Assembly (NCBI RefSeq): GCF_001650915.1
Contig: NZ_LXYO01000033.1
Location: forward strand, 174,117-238,116
Source: Marinobacter sp. EhC06
GTDB taxonomy: Bacteria > Pseudomonadota > Gammaproteobacteria > Pseudomonadales > Oleiphilaceae
Direction of reading: 5' to 3'
DNA length: 64,000 nucleotides
The notes under the pieces are model-generated. The model ran no database searches and had not been told where the DNA came from. It saw nothing but the letters and a program-made list of their open reading frames with translations. Of this stretch, positions 8,041-16,391 are shown in pieces. Within the stretch, counting starts at the first letter, position 1, and the number at the start of each line of letters is the position of its first letter. A program made the position numbers and the translations under genes.

Positions 8041-9543
8041 TTAGCTGGTAGCGGCAGCCTGCCGGCGACGCTCTTCCTCTTCGATCTGGAGATCCACAGA
8101 GGACACCTGGTATTCATCGGCAAAGCCTGACTCCGGCTCCTTCAGCCACATGATGCACAGCAACCAGCTGATAAACGCGCCACCGGCAATGATGTAGAAG
8201 AACTGGGTCGGGGTTACGAAGGTGAAGATGGTCAGGTACACCACCGCACCCACGTTGCCATAAGCGCCCGCCATGCCGGAGATCTGGCCAGTCAGACGCC
8301 GCTTGATGGAGGGGATAATGCCAAAGGTGGCGCCCTCGGCACCCTGCACGAAGAATGAGGTGAATACGGTAATGCCCACGGCAATAATCAGCGGCCAGTT
8401 AGAGTTCATCAGGCCCATCAGCGCAAAGCCCACGGAGATGCCAAACATGTAGCTGAGCATCACAAACCGGCGGTTGCCCATGCGGTCTGAAACCAGGCCA
8501 CCCATCGGGCGCGCCACCAGGTTCACGAAGGCAAAGGAGGCAGCGATAAGGCCGGCGGCGGTCGCACTCAGGCTCCAGGTTTCCTCGAAGAACATCGGCA
8601 GCATGGACACCACCGCCAGCTCGGCACCAAAGTTGGCGAAGTATGTGCTGTTCAACGCTGCCACGCTGTTAAACGGGTATTTATCGTCTTCCGGCACGCC
8701 CTGTTTCAGCAAGGGAACATTAACCCGCAGAATCTGGATAATCTGATAGCAGACAATCGCCACAATCACCGCGTAACAGATGGCGGCGCCGGTAGCACTC
8801 AGGTACCCCATGTTCTCGATGCGCCATACCAGAATGCCCAGAACGCCCACCAGGGGAATAGTCCAGAGGATCAGCTTGATCATGTCGCCCCAGCTGCTGA
8901 CTTCCAGAGCCACGGCCTTGCGCGGCTTGCGATGAACAGTGCCAACAGGGCCGTCAGTAATCGCGAACCAGTAATAGACGCCATAGCCGGCCATCACAAT
9001 CGCACTCTGGGCGATGGCCCAGCGCCAGCCGTCTTCACCACCGTACATGTGCAGTGCAATGGTTGGCAGTGTTATGGCCGCAGCGGCCGAGCCGAAATTG
9101 CCCCAACCGGCATAGAAACCTTCGGCGAAGCCGATGTCTTTTGGTTTGAACCACATGGCGGTCATGTGAATACCCACCACAAAGCTGGCACCGATGGAGC
9201 TGAGCACCAGACGGCTGACCAGCAGTTGCGTCATGGTGTTACCGAACGCAAACACCAGCGCCGGGATGGACATCAGCACCATCAGCACGGAAAACACGCG
9301 ACGGGGACCAAAACGGTCCAGGGCCATGCCCACGATGATCCGGGCAGGAATAGTTAATGCCACGTTGCAGATGGCAAACAGGCGAAGGTCATCGGCGGTC
9401 AGCCAGTCGACGCTTTTGAGCATGCTCGATGCCAGCGGCGCCATGTTGAACCACACGTAGAACGTGATAAAGAATGCGATCCAGGTCAGATGCAGTGCCC
9501 TGACTTCCGGATTCTTGACGTGGAAAACGTCTGCGACTTTCAT
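8041..9543 (-). CDS. NNP-family nitrate/nitrite transporter
   Basis: 500 residues, 12 predicted helices. It begins with a short cytoplasmic tail (VADVFHVKNPEVRALHLTW) and has the family's nitrate signature GWGNFGSAAAAITLP in helix 5, the MFS loop motif ARIIVGMALDRFGPRR after helix 2, and a charged C-terminal tail (EEEERRRQAAATS). It is a paralogue, not a close copy, of the transporters at 5765 and 10361 and is closer to NasA/NrtP-type carriers. It lies 46 bp downstream of uspA on the same strand and shares a terminator, so the two probably form an operon under the FNR-type boxes at 10112-10169. Confidence 0.86.
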   Translation of the reverse strand: MKVADVFHVKNPEVRALHLTWIAFFITFYVWFNMAPLASSMLKSVDWLTADDLRLFAICNVALTIPARIIVGMALDRFGPRRVFSVLMVLMSIPALVFAFGNTMTQLLVSRLVLSSIGASFVVGIHMTAMWFKPKDIGFAEGFYAGWGNFGSAAAAITLPTIALHMYGGEDGWRWAIAQSAIVMAGYGVYYWFAITDGPVGTVHRKPRKAVALEVSSWGDMIKLILWTIPLVGVLGILVWRIENMGYLSATGAAICYAVIVAIVCYQIIQILRVNVPLLKQGVPEDDKYPFNSVAALNSTYFANFGAELAVVSMLPMFFEETWSLSATAAGLIAASFAFVNLVARPMGGLVSDRMGNRRFVMLSYMFGISVGFALMGLMNSNWPLIIAVGITVFTSFFVQGAEGATFGIIPSIKRRLTGQISGMAGAYGNVGAVVYLTIFTFVTPTQFFYIIAGGAFISWLLCIMWLKEPESGFADEYQVSSVDLQIEEEERRRQAAATS

Positions 9544-9589
9544 GTCAGCCTCCCTGGGCTTTCAGATACAGAAACGGTTATGGCCAGAC

Positions 9590-10051
9590 TCAACGGCTGG
9601 GCAGAATAAGAAGCGGGCACTGGATGCGGCGGGCGAGGAAGGAACTCACGCTGCCGAAGGTCATGTAATCCAGTTCGTCCACGAAGTAAGTCAGTGAGCG
9701 GGCAATAAAACCGCCGTCAGGCTCATGGCTGTGGCGGGCGATAACCAGCATGTCCGGGTGGACCTTCTTTTCCGCGGCGAACAGCAGCATCTTTCTCGGG
9801 TCGCCCTCCAGAAGCATGTTCTCAGCAGAGACCTGCTCCTGCTCGCAGACCTCCATCGCCTCAGCCAGGTGGTTTTTGAGCTCTGTCACTTCCTGCTGGA
9901 ACATGTCCTCATTTCCGGAGGTGATGTCCCGCGGATTCTCGGCAACTGCAACCAGAGTGATGACGGGTTTGAGATCGCGAAACATGGTGATGGTCTGAGC
10001 CAGCGCCAACCTGGCATTTCGCGAGCCGTCGTAGGCAATCATGATTTTCAT
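9590..10051 (-). CDS. UspA-family universal stress protein
   Basis: Start chosen at 10051 (MKIMIAYDGS) because GGGAGAA lies 6 nt upstream; an upstream extension in the same frame has no RBS. 153 residues. It begins with the typical beta strand and YDGS nucleotide-binding turn, but the C-terminal ATP loop GS(x9)S is only partly visible (FGSVSSFLARRIQCPLLILPSR), so ATP binding is uncertain. UspA proteins modulate survival under anoxia and starvation; some are ANR/Dnr-regulated for anaerobic survival in pseudomonads. It is the first gene of a likely operon with the nitrate transporter downstream. Confidence 0.82.
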   Translation of the reverse strand: MKIMIAYDGSRNARLALAQTITMFRDLKPVITLVAVAENPRDITSGNEDMFQQEVTELKNHLAEAMEVCEQEQVSAENMLLEGDPRKMLLFAAEKKVHPDMLVIARHSHEPDGGFIARSLTYFVDELDYMTFGSVSSFLARRIQCPLLILPSR

Positions 10052-10111
10052 TTTGGGTTCTCCCGAGGGCGTTTTCGGCGCCCTTTCAAAGGCCATTTCA
10101 AGGTGCATCCA

Positions 10112-10125
10112 TTGATATCTGTCAG
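10112..10125. promoter_or_regulatory. FNR/Anr/Dnr-type box, proximal
   Basis: TTGATATCTGTCAG: left half-site perfect, right half GTCAG instead of ATCAA. It is 60 bp upstream of the uspA start, a position compatible with activation at about -40. Confidence 0.55.
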
Positions 10126-10155
10126 CATTAGCCCACACTCCGGTGCCGCCCATAA

Positions 10156-10169
10156 TTGACGTAAATCAA
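10156..10169. promoter_or_regulatory. FNR/Anr/Dnr-type box, distal (strong match)
   Basis: TTGACGTAAATCAA fits TTGAY-N4-ATCAA fully. It is 104 bp upstream of uspA on the minus strand and about 190 bp upstream of the divergent transporter at 10361, so it could serve either direction. Confidence 0.75.
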
Positions 10170-10259
10170 CCCTGGCAACGCGTACCCCACGAGAGAAATC
10201 AAGGATCTATCCCCTGCACCTCAAAAGCCTCGGATTGCCTACCACCACTGCACCCAGCA

Positions 10260-10272
10260 GGAGGTACCTCCA
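10260..10272. promoter_or_regulatory. Perfect palindrome containing the TACCTCCA motif (copy 3)
   Basis: GGAGGTACCTCC (10260-10271) is a perfect 12-bp palindrome holding TACCTCC on both strands, 89 bp upstream of the transporter start at 10361. Related single motifs precede narK and the globin. Confidence 0.4.
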
Positions 10273-10360
10273 ATGCCCCGCATGGAAAAACCCTGTTTTT
10301 GGTATGGTTTAAGAGGTGCTTTCAGACAGCACTCGATGGATATCTGAAAGGAGGGGAAAC

Positions 10361-11722
10361 ATGGCTATCAGCCCGTCAAAACCCGAGCAATATCGCGCGC
10401 TGGGTTTATCCACTTTCGCCTTCACCCTGTGCTTTGCGGTGTGGACCATTTTCTCCATCATCGGGATTCGCATCAGCGAGGATCTAGGGCTGTCGGATAC
10501 CCAGTTGGGTCTGCTAATGGCCACCCCCATTCTTACCGGCTCGATAAGTCGACTTTTCCTGGGCATCTGGACAGACCGGTACGGCGGCCGCTGGGTGTTC
10601 GGTATTCTGATGCTCACGACCGCCGCCTGCGTGTACCTGCTCACATTCGCAACCACGTACCTCATGCTGTTGGTAGGCGCTCTGGGCGTTGGCCTGGCAG
10701 GTGGTGCCTTTATCGTGGGGGTGGCCTACACGGCGGCCTGGTTTGAACCGGAGCGGCAGGGCACAGCCCTGGGCATTTTCGGTGCGGGCAACGTGGGCGC
10801 GGCAGTAACCAATTTCGGGGCCCCGTTCCTGCTGGTGGCATTCGGCTGGGAAAGCACCGCACAGATTTACGCCACGGTGCTGGCGATCATGGGTGTTGTT
10901 TTCATCCTGTTGGCCAAGGAAGATCCTCTGGCGGCAGAGCGGGCTGGCAGCAAGTCCAAAACCTTCCTGGAGCAGATGGAACCCCTGCGGGAGCTGAGGG
11001 TCTGGCGCTTTGCCCTGTACTACTTCTTCGTGTTCGGCGCCTTTGTGGCTTTGGCGCTCTGGCTGCCGCACTTCCTGATTGGCGTCTACGGCCTGGACAT
11101 CAAAACCGCCGGTATCATTGCCGCGCTCTACACCATTCCGGCCTCCCTGTTCCGGATTCTGGGCGGCTGGATGTCAGACCGTTTCGGCGCCCGTCGGGTG
11201 ATGTACTGGACCTTCGGTGCTTCGGTTCTGTGCACGTTTCTGCTGAGCTATCCGCCCACCGATTACGTCGTTCAGGGCATTGATGGTGATATCCGCTTTA
11301 CCCTGGCCATGAACCTGCCCATGTTCGTGGCGCTGATCTTTATCCTCGGATTCTTTATGTCCCTGGGCAAGGCAGCGGTGTACAAACACATTCCGGTTTA
11401 CTACCCCATGCATGTCGGCGCCGTAGGCGGTGTGGTCGGTATGATTGGCGGGCTTGGAGGATTTATCCTGCCATTGACCTTCGGGGTACTGAACGACCTC
11501 ACGGGCATCTGGCAGAGCTGCTTTATGCTGATGTTTGTGATCGTTGCAGCTGCCCTGGCGTGGATGCACTATGCAATCCGTTCTGCCGAGCGGGTGGAGT
11601 GGGCCGCCAACGAGGAAAGAACGGATTTGCCGGAACTGGCCTCGCCACAGCTGTTTTACCCGCTGAACCGCAAAAAACCCAAAGAACCTCTGGCGCCACC
11701 GCCAACAGCAGGCCAATCCTGA
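10361..11722 (+). CDS. NNP-family nitrate/nitrite MFS transporter (NarK1-like)
   Basis: Start at 10361 (MAISPSKPEQYRALG) with a strong AGGAGGGG Shine-Dalgarno 4-5 nt upstream; 453 residues. Twelve helices, the MFS motif ISRLFLGIWTDRYGGRW after helix 2 and the nitrate signature GIFGAGNVGAAVTNFGAPF in helix 5. A second glycine-rich motif, GGVVGMIGGLGGFILP, is in helix 11. This is the third NNP transporter within 6 kb. NarK1-type carriers are thought to be nitrate/proton symporters that complement a NarK2 nitrate/nitrite antiporter; the assignment of types here is inference. Confidence 0.86.
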   Translation: MAISPSKPEQYRALGLSTFAFTLCFAVWTIFSIIGIRISEDLGLSDTQLGLLMATPILTGSISRLFLGIWTDRYGGRWVFGILMLTTAACVYLLTFATTYLMLLVGALGVGLAGGAFIVGVAYTAAWFEPERQGTALGIFGAGNVGAAVTNFGAPFLLVAFGWESTAQIYATVLAIMGVVFILLAKEDPLAAERAGSKSKTFLEQMEPLRELRVWRFALYYFFVFGAFVALALWLPHFLIGVYGLDIKTAGIIAALYTIPASLFRILGGWMSDRFGARRVMYWTFGASVLCTFLLSYPPTDYVVQGIDGDIRFTLAMNLPMFVALIFILGFFMSLGKAAVYKHIPVYYPMHVGAVGGVVGMIGGLGGFILPLTFGVLNDLTGIWQSCFMLMFVIVAAALAWMHYAIRSAERVEWAANEERTDLPELASPQLFYPLNRKKPKEPLAPPPTAGQS

Positions 11723-11748
11723 CGCCGCTTGATTTATTGCCCCTCGTT

Positions 11749-11770
11749 GCCCCGCACTGCGGGGCTTTTT
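11749..11770 (+). terminator. Rho-independent terminator of the 10361 transporter
   Basis: GCCCCGC (11749-11755), 3-nt loop, GCGGGGC (11759-11765), then five T. A TATAAT hexamer follows at 11773-11778 and may be the -10 element of the EVE-domain gene. Confidence 0.85.
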
Positions 11771-11823
11771 CGTATAATCGCGGGGACTGCAATGAGGCTG
11801 ATTCGGTAAATGGGAGAACCATC

Positions 11824-12282
11824 ATGGCCAAGTGGCTGGTTAAATCAGAACCCGCGGAATGTGGCATTGAGGATTTTGCCAAAGCCCCGGACGGGGTGAT
11901 CCCGTGGGACGGCGTGCGTAACTACCAGGCCCGGAATTTTCTGGCCCAAATGGCAGAGGGCGACGAGGTTTTCCTCTACCACTCCAGCTGCAAGCACATC
12001 GGGATTGCCGGCATAGTGACGGTTGTTCGCAGCGGCTATCCGGATCCAACCCAGTTTGACCCGGAATCGCCCTACTACGATGGCAAGAGCACGAAGGAAA
12101 AGCCTCGCTGGCAGGCTGTCGACATGAAGTATGTTCGCACCCTGCCAAGGTTGATCCCGCTGGCGGAGCTGAAATCCATGGCCGGGCTCGAAGACCTGCC
12201 CCTGGTTCGCAAAGGTAACCGGCTATCCGTGATGCCCGTGGGCGAGGAGGAATGGCAGATCATCCTGGGCCAGGCTGGCTGA
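11824..12282 (+). CDS. EVE-domain protein (YTH-like fold)
   Basis: Start at 11824 (MAKWLVKSEP) with GGGAGA 6 nt upstream; 152 residues, the usual size of a stand-alone EVE protein. Typical sequence features: KWLVKSEP at the N-terminus, WDGVRNYQARNFL at about 28-40, FLYHSSCKHIGIAGIVTVV at about 50-68, and the LPLVRKGNRLSVMPV C-terminal strand. EVE domains bind modified bases in DNA or RNA; stand-alone copies are conserved in proteobacteria without a fixed pathway. It is 24 bp from the convergent permease gene. Confidence 0.85.
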   Translation: MAKWLVKSEPAECGIEDFAKAPDGVIPWDGVRNYQARNFLAQMAEGDEVFLYHSSCKHIGIAGIVTVVRSGYPDPTQFDPESPYYDGKSTKEKPRWQAVDMKYVRTLPRLIPLAELKSMAGLEDLPLVRKGNRLSVMPVGEEEWQIILGQAG

Positions 12283-12306
12283 CACCAGGGATCTGCCATC
12301 GGCGCG

Positions 12307-13659
12307 TCACTCGTCGTGGGGAATTGGATCCGGGCTCCGGTCCCAGCCCACCAGTGCCAGGGTAGCCACCACGCCAATCAACAGCCCCATCCACGGTTCA
12401 AAGAACGCCAGCGCGGCGCCAATCAGAACCACCGTACCCCGGGAAGCATTATCCCTCGGGATCGACATGGCAATGTAGGCGCAGGCAAAGCCGGTAAGCA
12501 CCAGAGTCAGCGACAGGGCAACACCCAGCAACGGTTTGAGCCCGGTCAGTAGCGGCAACAGGAAGAAGATAAACGGCAGGCCCATCAGATAGTAGGAGGC
12601 GAGGCCGCTGTGCAGGCTGTTCATGGCCTTGGGCCCCTGCTTCCAGCGCTGCACCACAATCACGTGAACGCCAGTCCAGACCGCGCCCTGGGTCGGGAAG
12701 AAGGGCGCAACAATTCCCATGATGGCGTTACGGATCGACAGGGAGAAGTGGGTGCGGTTGAGGTTGATATCCACATGCTCGTCCTTGCGCACCTTCAAGC
12801 CGTCACGCAGCACTTCATTCCCGGTGACCAGATCGCCAAACAGGATGATGTAGGCAATCAGCGCCAGCGGAATACTCTGGAGAATCATCTCCTGGGACGG
12901 CCAGCCTATGGCCAACGGCGAAACCTTCGCCAATGCCTCACCCAGTGGTGGCACCAGGATTCCCCATTGGATATCGAAATTCACCTCACCAACCAAGGGC
13001 CCGACGATGGCCGCGGCCAGAAAGCCCGGCAGCAAGCCCAGTGCTCCCAGCATGAAGAAGAAACGGCTCCGTTCCTTGAGCTTCTGCATCGGAATGGAGA
13101 AAGTGAATATCAGGCAGATGGCACAGGCAAGACCCGTGGCGATCGGCTGTTCAAGCAGAAAGCGCTCAGCATCGTCGACGAACACCCGCTTGAGCGCAGC
13201 TATCGAGGCCCCGAGAATAATGCCGGCCTTGAGCGTATCGGGCAGCCAGATCACAAAGCGCCGGCCCAGGCCGGTTATACCGAGAAACAGGACAAGCGAG
13301 GCAAACACCAAGCTCAGCGCGGTCATTGCCTGGAACCGGCTGACCGGATCCTCATAGCCCCCTATCACAAACGCCAGAATCAGGGGCAACGCGGGGGTAA
13401 TCCAGCCTCCCGCGTAGGGCTCGCCGAAAACGATCACCGCCGAGGCAATCAGGGAGGCATGGATCATCGACAATGCGACGGCTTCTTCAAAACTGAGTCC
13501 GAAGAAGGCGGTCATTACGGGAATTAATGCCAGGCCTGTCGCAGCTGAAACAAAAAGCCCCTGCAGGAACTCGGACCAGCACAGGCGCGTGTGGTAAAAC
13601 GGAACGCGGAAGGTGAACGGCCCCCAGCGCCAGCCGGCTAACTCCGGTCTGTCTTCCAT
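12307..13659 (-). CDS. Multispan permease, SLC23/NCS2-like
   Basis: 450 residues with 12-14 hydrophobic segments. No signal peptide. The layout (PDTLKAGIILGASIAALKRVF, then a GDLVTGNEVLRDGL segment) recalls the UraA/SLC26-fold transporters of the nucleobase/anion superfamily, but the diagnostic QNxG-type substrate motif of purine permeases is not evident. Substrate unknown. It is transcribed away from the cation channel gene across a 221-bp gap in which I see no clear operator. Confidence 0.5.
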   Translation of the reverse strand: MEDRPELAGWRWGPFTFRVPFYHTRLCWSEFLQGLFVSAATGLALIPVMTAFFGLSFEEAVALSMIHASLIASAVIVFGEPYAGGWITPALPLILAFVIGGYEDPVSRFQAMTALSLVFASLVLFLGITGLGRRFVIWLPDTLKAGIILGASIAALKRVFVDDAERFLLEQPIATGLACAICLIFTFSIPMQKLKERSRFFFMLGALGLLPGFLAAAIVGPLVGEVNFDIQWGILVPPLGEALAKVSPLAIGWPSQEMILQSIPLALIAYIILFGDLVTGNEVLRDGLKVRKDEHVDINLNRTHFSLSIRNAIMGIVAPFFPTQGAVWTGVHVIVVQRWKQGPKAMNSLHSGLASYYLMGLPFIFFLLPLLTGLKPLLGVALSLTLVLTGFACAYIAMSIPRDNASRGTVVLIGAALAFFEPWMGLLIGVVATLALVGWDRSPDPIPHDE

Positions 13660-13880
13660 GGAATGTCACTCGCTTTTGGTATTGTTGTTTGTGACCTGAT
13701 TATGGGAAGGGTTTGCCCATCGCACGAATGAATATTTCTGATCAAGCTGAATAAATCTTGCTTATTACGTACGGCCGCTTCGCTGTCAGGGGCGTCCGAC
13801 CATCATTCGGGCTATCCAATTCCGTCGCAGCCCTTTAGAATTCCGCCCTCCCCCCGAATTATCTGGAGCCGCCGCCTGCC

Positions 13881-14702
13881 ATGTCGTCCCAATTAAGCCC
13901 CGCCTCCGGTTTCGAGAAACTCCGCCGCATTGAGTCCAGCAAGGTTTTCCAAGGCGCAGTCATTACCATCATCATCCTGTCGGCCCTGACCATCGGCGCT
14001 AAAACCTATGATCTGCCACCTCTGGTGGAGAAGTCGCTGATCGTCATGGACAATGCCATCACCCTGTTTTTCCTGGTGGAAATCCTGTTCCGGTTTGGCG
14101 TGTGCGCCAACAAAAAGCGATTTCTGTTCGACGGCTGGAACCTGTTCGACACCCTGGTGGTGATCGGCAGCCTGATTCCTCTGGATAACTCCGAAGCGGT
14201 TTTGCTGGGGCGTCTGTTGCGGGTGTTCCGGGTGTTGCGCCTGGTATCCGTGGTGCCGGAGCTTCGGTTCCTGATCAACTCCCTGTTAAAGGCCATTCCA
14301 CGCATGGGCTACATCGCCCTGCTGATGTTCATCATTTTCTATATCTACGCGGCCATGGGCTCAATGTTCTTCGCCCGCGTGGACGAGGAGCTCTGGGGCG
14401 ATGTGGCCATTGCCATGCTGACCCTGTTCCGGGTGGCCACCTTCGAGGACTGGACGGATGTGATGTACGCCACCATGGAGCAATACCCGCTTAGCTGGAT
14501 TTTCTACATCACCTTCATTTTCCTGACAGCGTTTGTTTTCCTGAACATGATGATCGGGGCCATCCTGGAGGTCATGAGCGAGGAGCAGAACGCCAAGCAG
14601 GCCCAGAAGGCCCATGATGAGCGGGATGAGATTGCACGCCAGCTCCAGGCGGTGCAGGTTCAGCTGGCGGAGCTGACGAAGCAAATCAGCGAAAAGCGCT
14701 GA
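13881..14702 (+). CDS. Voltage-gated cation channel, one-domain NaChBac type, with acidic Cav-like filter
   Basis: 273 residues: S1-S4 voltage sensor (about 25-135), S5-P-S6 pore (about 143-230) and a C-terminal coiled coil (about 233-272). S4 has four regularly spaced arginines, R111, R114, R117 and R120. The selectivity filter is TFEDWTD (187-193), whereas NaChBac and NavAb have TLESW(A/S) followed by S or M. The extra acidic residues fall at the two positions that were changed to Asp, besides the first Glu, to turn NavAb into the calcium-selective CavAb. So calcium or mixed permeation is plausible. Single-subunit channels of this type form tetramers in the inner membrane. The gene ends 1 bp before the convergent SirB-family gene. 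Confidence 0.85.
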   Translation: MSSQLSPASGFEKLRRIESSKVFQGAVITIIILSALTIGAKTYDLPPLVEKSLIVMDNAITLFFLVEILFRFGVCANKKRFLFDGWNLFDTLVVIGSLIPLDNSEAVLLGRLLRVFRVLRLVSVVPELRFLINSLLKAIPRMGYIALLMFIIFYIYAAMGSMFFARVDEELWGDVAIAMLTLFRVATFEDWTDVMYATMEQYPLSWIFYITFIFLTAFVFLNMMIGAILEVMSEEQNAKQAQKAHDERDEIARQLQAVQVQLAELTKQISEKR

Positions 14703-14703
14703 C

Positions 14704-15075
14704 TCAGAATGGCTTGGTCATTGCCAGATGCAGGATGGCGCTCACCTGCACCAGGGCAAGCACCGCTGCGGAAATCCGAACGGGCTTGCCGAGGGTGGTT
14801 TTCAGGGCGAATACGCCGGCGATGATGTAGCCGAACAGCAAGACAATTTTGGCAATCAGCCACCCGGGCATGGCCGATGCGTATCCGGCCACAAAAACCA
14901 GAGAGATTGCCGCCACCAGCAGTATGGTGTCGTTGATGTGGGGGATAAACCGCAGCGGTGTCTCGCGCCAGCCTGGTCTTCCAACGGCGTCCAGCAGCAG
15001 ACGCAGGGCAAACAGGGTGATGGTCAGGTACGCGGTGGTCATGTGCAGGTGCTTCAGAATCATGTACGACGTCAT
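14704..15075 (-). CDS. SirB-family membrane protein
   Basis: 123 residues, almost entirely four transmembrane helices with conserved histidines (KHLHMTTAYLTITLFALRLLLD, FIPHINDTILL). This matches the SirB family (invasion gene expression up-regulator, PF04247), whose molecular role is unknown. AAGGAA precedes the ATG. Divergently transcribed from the second nnrS, so it may share its regulation. Confidence 0.8.
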   Translation of the reverse strand: MTSYMILKHLHMTTAYLTITLFALRLLLDAVGRPGWRETPLRFIPHINDTILLVAAISLVFVAGYASAMPGWLIAKIVLLFGYIIAGVFALKTTLGKPVRISAAVLALVQVSAILHLAMTKPF

Positions 15076-15163
15076 GGAATTTCCTTTGTGACTGAATGGC
15101 TTGCGGCCATTGTACGCAATCTACCCCCAAGCAGGTATGGTTAACGAAGGCAGCAGGGTTTAA

Positions 15164-15188
15164 CATATACCCAGAATACATGTATATG
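15164..15188. promoter_or_regulatory. Inverted repeat immediately upstream of nnrS copy 2
   Basis: CATATAC (15164-15170) and GTATATG (15182-15188) form 7-bp arms around 11 bp; a second perfect palindrome, ATACATGTAT (15176-15185), overlaps the right arm. It ends 10 bp before the ATG at 15199, so a bound protein would block initiation or translation. Confidence 0.45.
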
Positions 15189-15198
15189 GGAGACATCT

Positions 15199-16383
15199 AT
15201 GCAGGCCATTCCGACTTCCCCTGAACGGGCGTCTGCCAGCGTCAGTCAGCTATTTTCCTATCCCTTCCGGATTTTCTTTCTGTCGATGACCGTTCTGGCC
15301 ATTGCTGCCATCCCCCTGTGGGTGATGCAGGTAAACGGTGTTATCAGCCTGCCGCTCGCTATGCCCGGTTTGTTCTGGCATCAGCACGAGATGCTGTTCG
15401 GGTTTCTGTCGGCCGCAATCGCGGGGTTCCTGCTGACCGCAGTGTGCGTCTGGACCCAGACGGAACGCACCCACGGATTCAGATTGTTGCTGCTCTGGGG
15501 TGTCTGGCTGGCCGGCCGTCTGCTGCTGGCAACCGGTGCTGAACTGCCTTACTGGCTGGTTCAGGGCGTGAATCTGGCATTCCTGCCCCTGGTTATGGTG
15601 GATGCCGGCTGGCGAATCTGGCACGCGCGGCAAAAGCGGCAACTGATGATCATGGTGGTACTCGGCCTCCTCTGGCTGATGCAGATCGGATTTGTAACCC
15701 GGCTCGAGATGGCCTTCAGCTATGGCGCTCTGATCATGGCCATGGCACTGATCAGCATTATCGGCGGTCGCATCACTCCGGCATTTTCAACCGGATGGCT
15801 GCGTCAGCGGGGCCTCGACAGTACCGCTGTAAAAACGGTGCCCGCACTGGATATGGCAACGGTGTTCAGCCTGATTCTCCTGATGGCATCACTGGTCACG
15901 GGCTGGCAAACGGTGACCGGTGTGCTGGCCCTGCTCTCTGGTGTGCTTATGCTGGTGCGTCTTGCTGGCTGGAAAGGCTGGCTCGTTCGCCAGGAACCAC
16001 TGCTCTGGATTCTGCACCTGTCCATCCTTTGGGTGCCGGTGTCCCTGTTCCTGCTGGCGGGCACACTGTTCGCGGGCTGGCCGTCCAACGCGTGGAGTCA
16101 CGCCGCCGGAACCGGCGCGGTCGCGTGCCTGATTCTCGGAGTCATTGCCCGGGTCGCCCTCGGCCACAGCGGCAGACCATTGGTGCTGCCCAAAGGCATG
16201 GTGCTTGCGTTCGTTGCAATTCATCTGGCCGCACTGATACGGGTGCTTACCGCCTTCGAAATCATTCCCTGGCACCCCGGCATTGGCAGCAGCACCCTGC
16301 TCTGGTTGTTTGCCTTCGGTATGTTCCTGTACCGCTACACCGGCATCCTCGCCAGCCCCAGACCCGATGGCCGTGAAGGCTGA
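15199..16383 (+). CDS. nnrS: NnrS-family membrane protein, second copy
   Basis: 394 residues, about 12 helices, with the hallmark WHQHEMLFGFLSAAIAGFL (HQHE at 61-64). It follows the typical NnrS layout better than the copy at 4349 (SYPFRIFFLSM before helix 1, HAAGTGAVACLILGVIARVALGHSGRPL near the C-terminus). The two copies are diverged paralogues rather than a recent duplication. Expected role: protection from NO-derived stress during denitrification. It has its own inverted-repeat operator candidate and is separated from the nitrate genes by unrelated genes. It converges with the SRPBCC gene after 8 bp. Confidence 0.92.
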   Translation: MQAIPTSPERASASVSQLFSYPFRIFFLSMTVLAIAAIPLWVMQVNGVISLPLAMPGLFWHQHEMLFGFLSAAIAGFLLTAVCVWTQTERTHGFRLLLLWGVWLAGRLLLATGAELPYWLVQGVNLAFLPLVMVDAGWRIWHARQKRQLMIMVVLGLLWLMQIGFVTRLEMAFSYGALIMAMALISIIGGRITPAFSTGWLRQRGLDSTAVKTVPALDMATVFSLILLMASLVTGWQTVTGVLALLSGVLMLVRLAGWKGWLVRQEPLLWILHLSILWVPVSLFLLAGTLFAGWPSNAWSHAAGTGAVACLILGVIARVALGHSGRPLVLPKGMVLAFVAIHLAALIRVLTAFEIIPWHPGIGSSTLLWLFAFGMFLYRYTGILASPRPDGREG

Positions 16384-16391
16384 ACCGCTGG

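Noticed and set aside
12610..13527. 305-residue ORF opposite the permease gene
   Set aside because: Antisense shadow with biased composition; no start signal.
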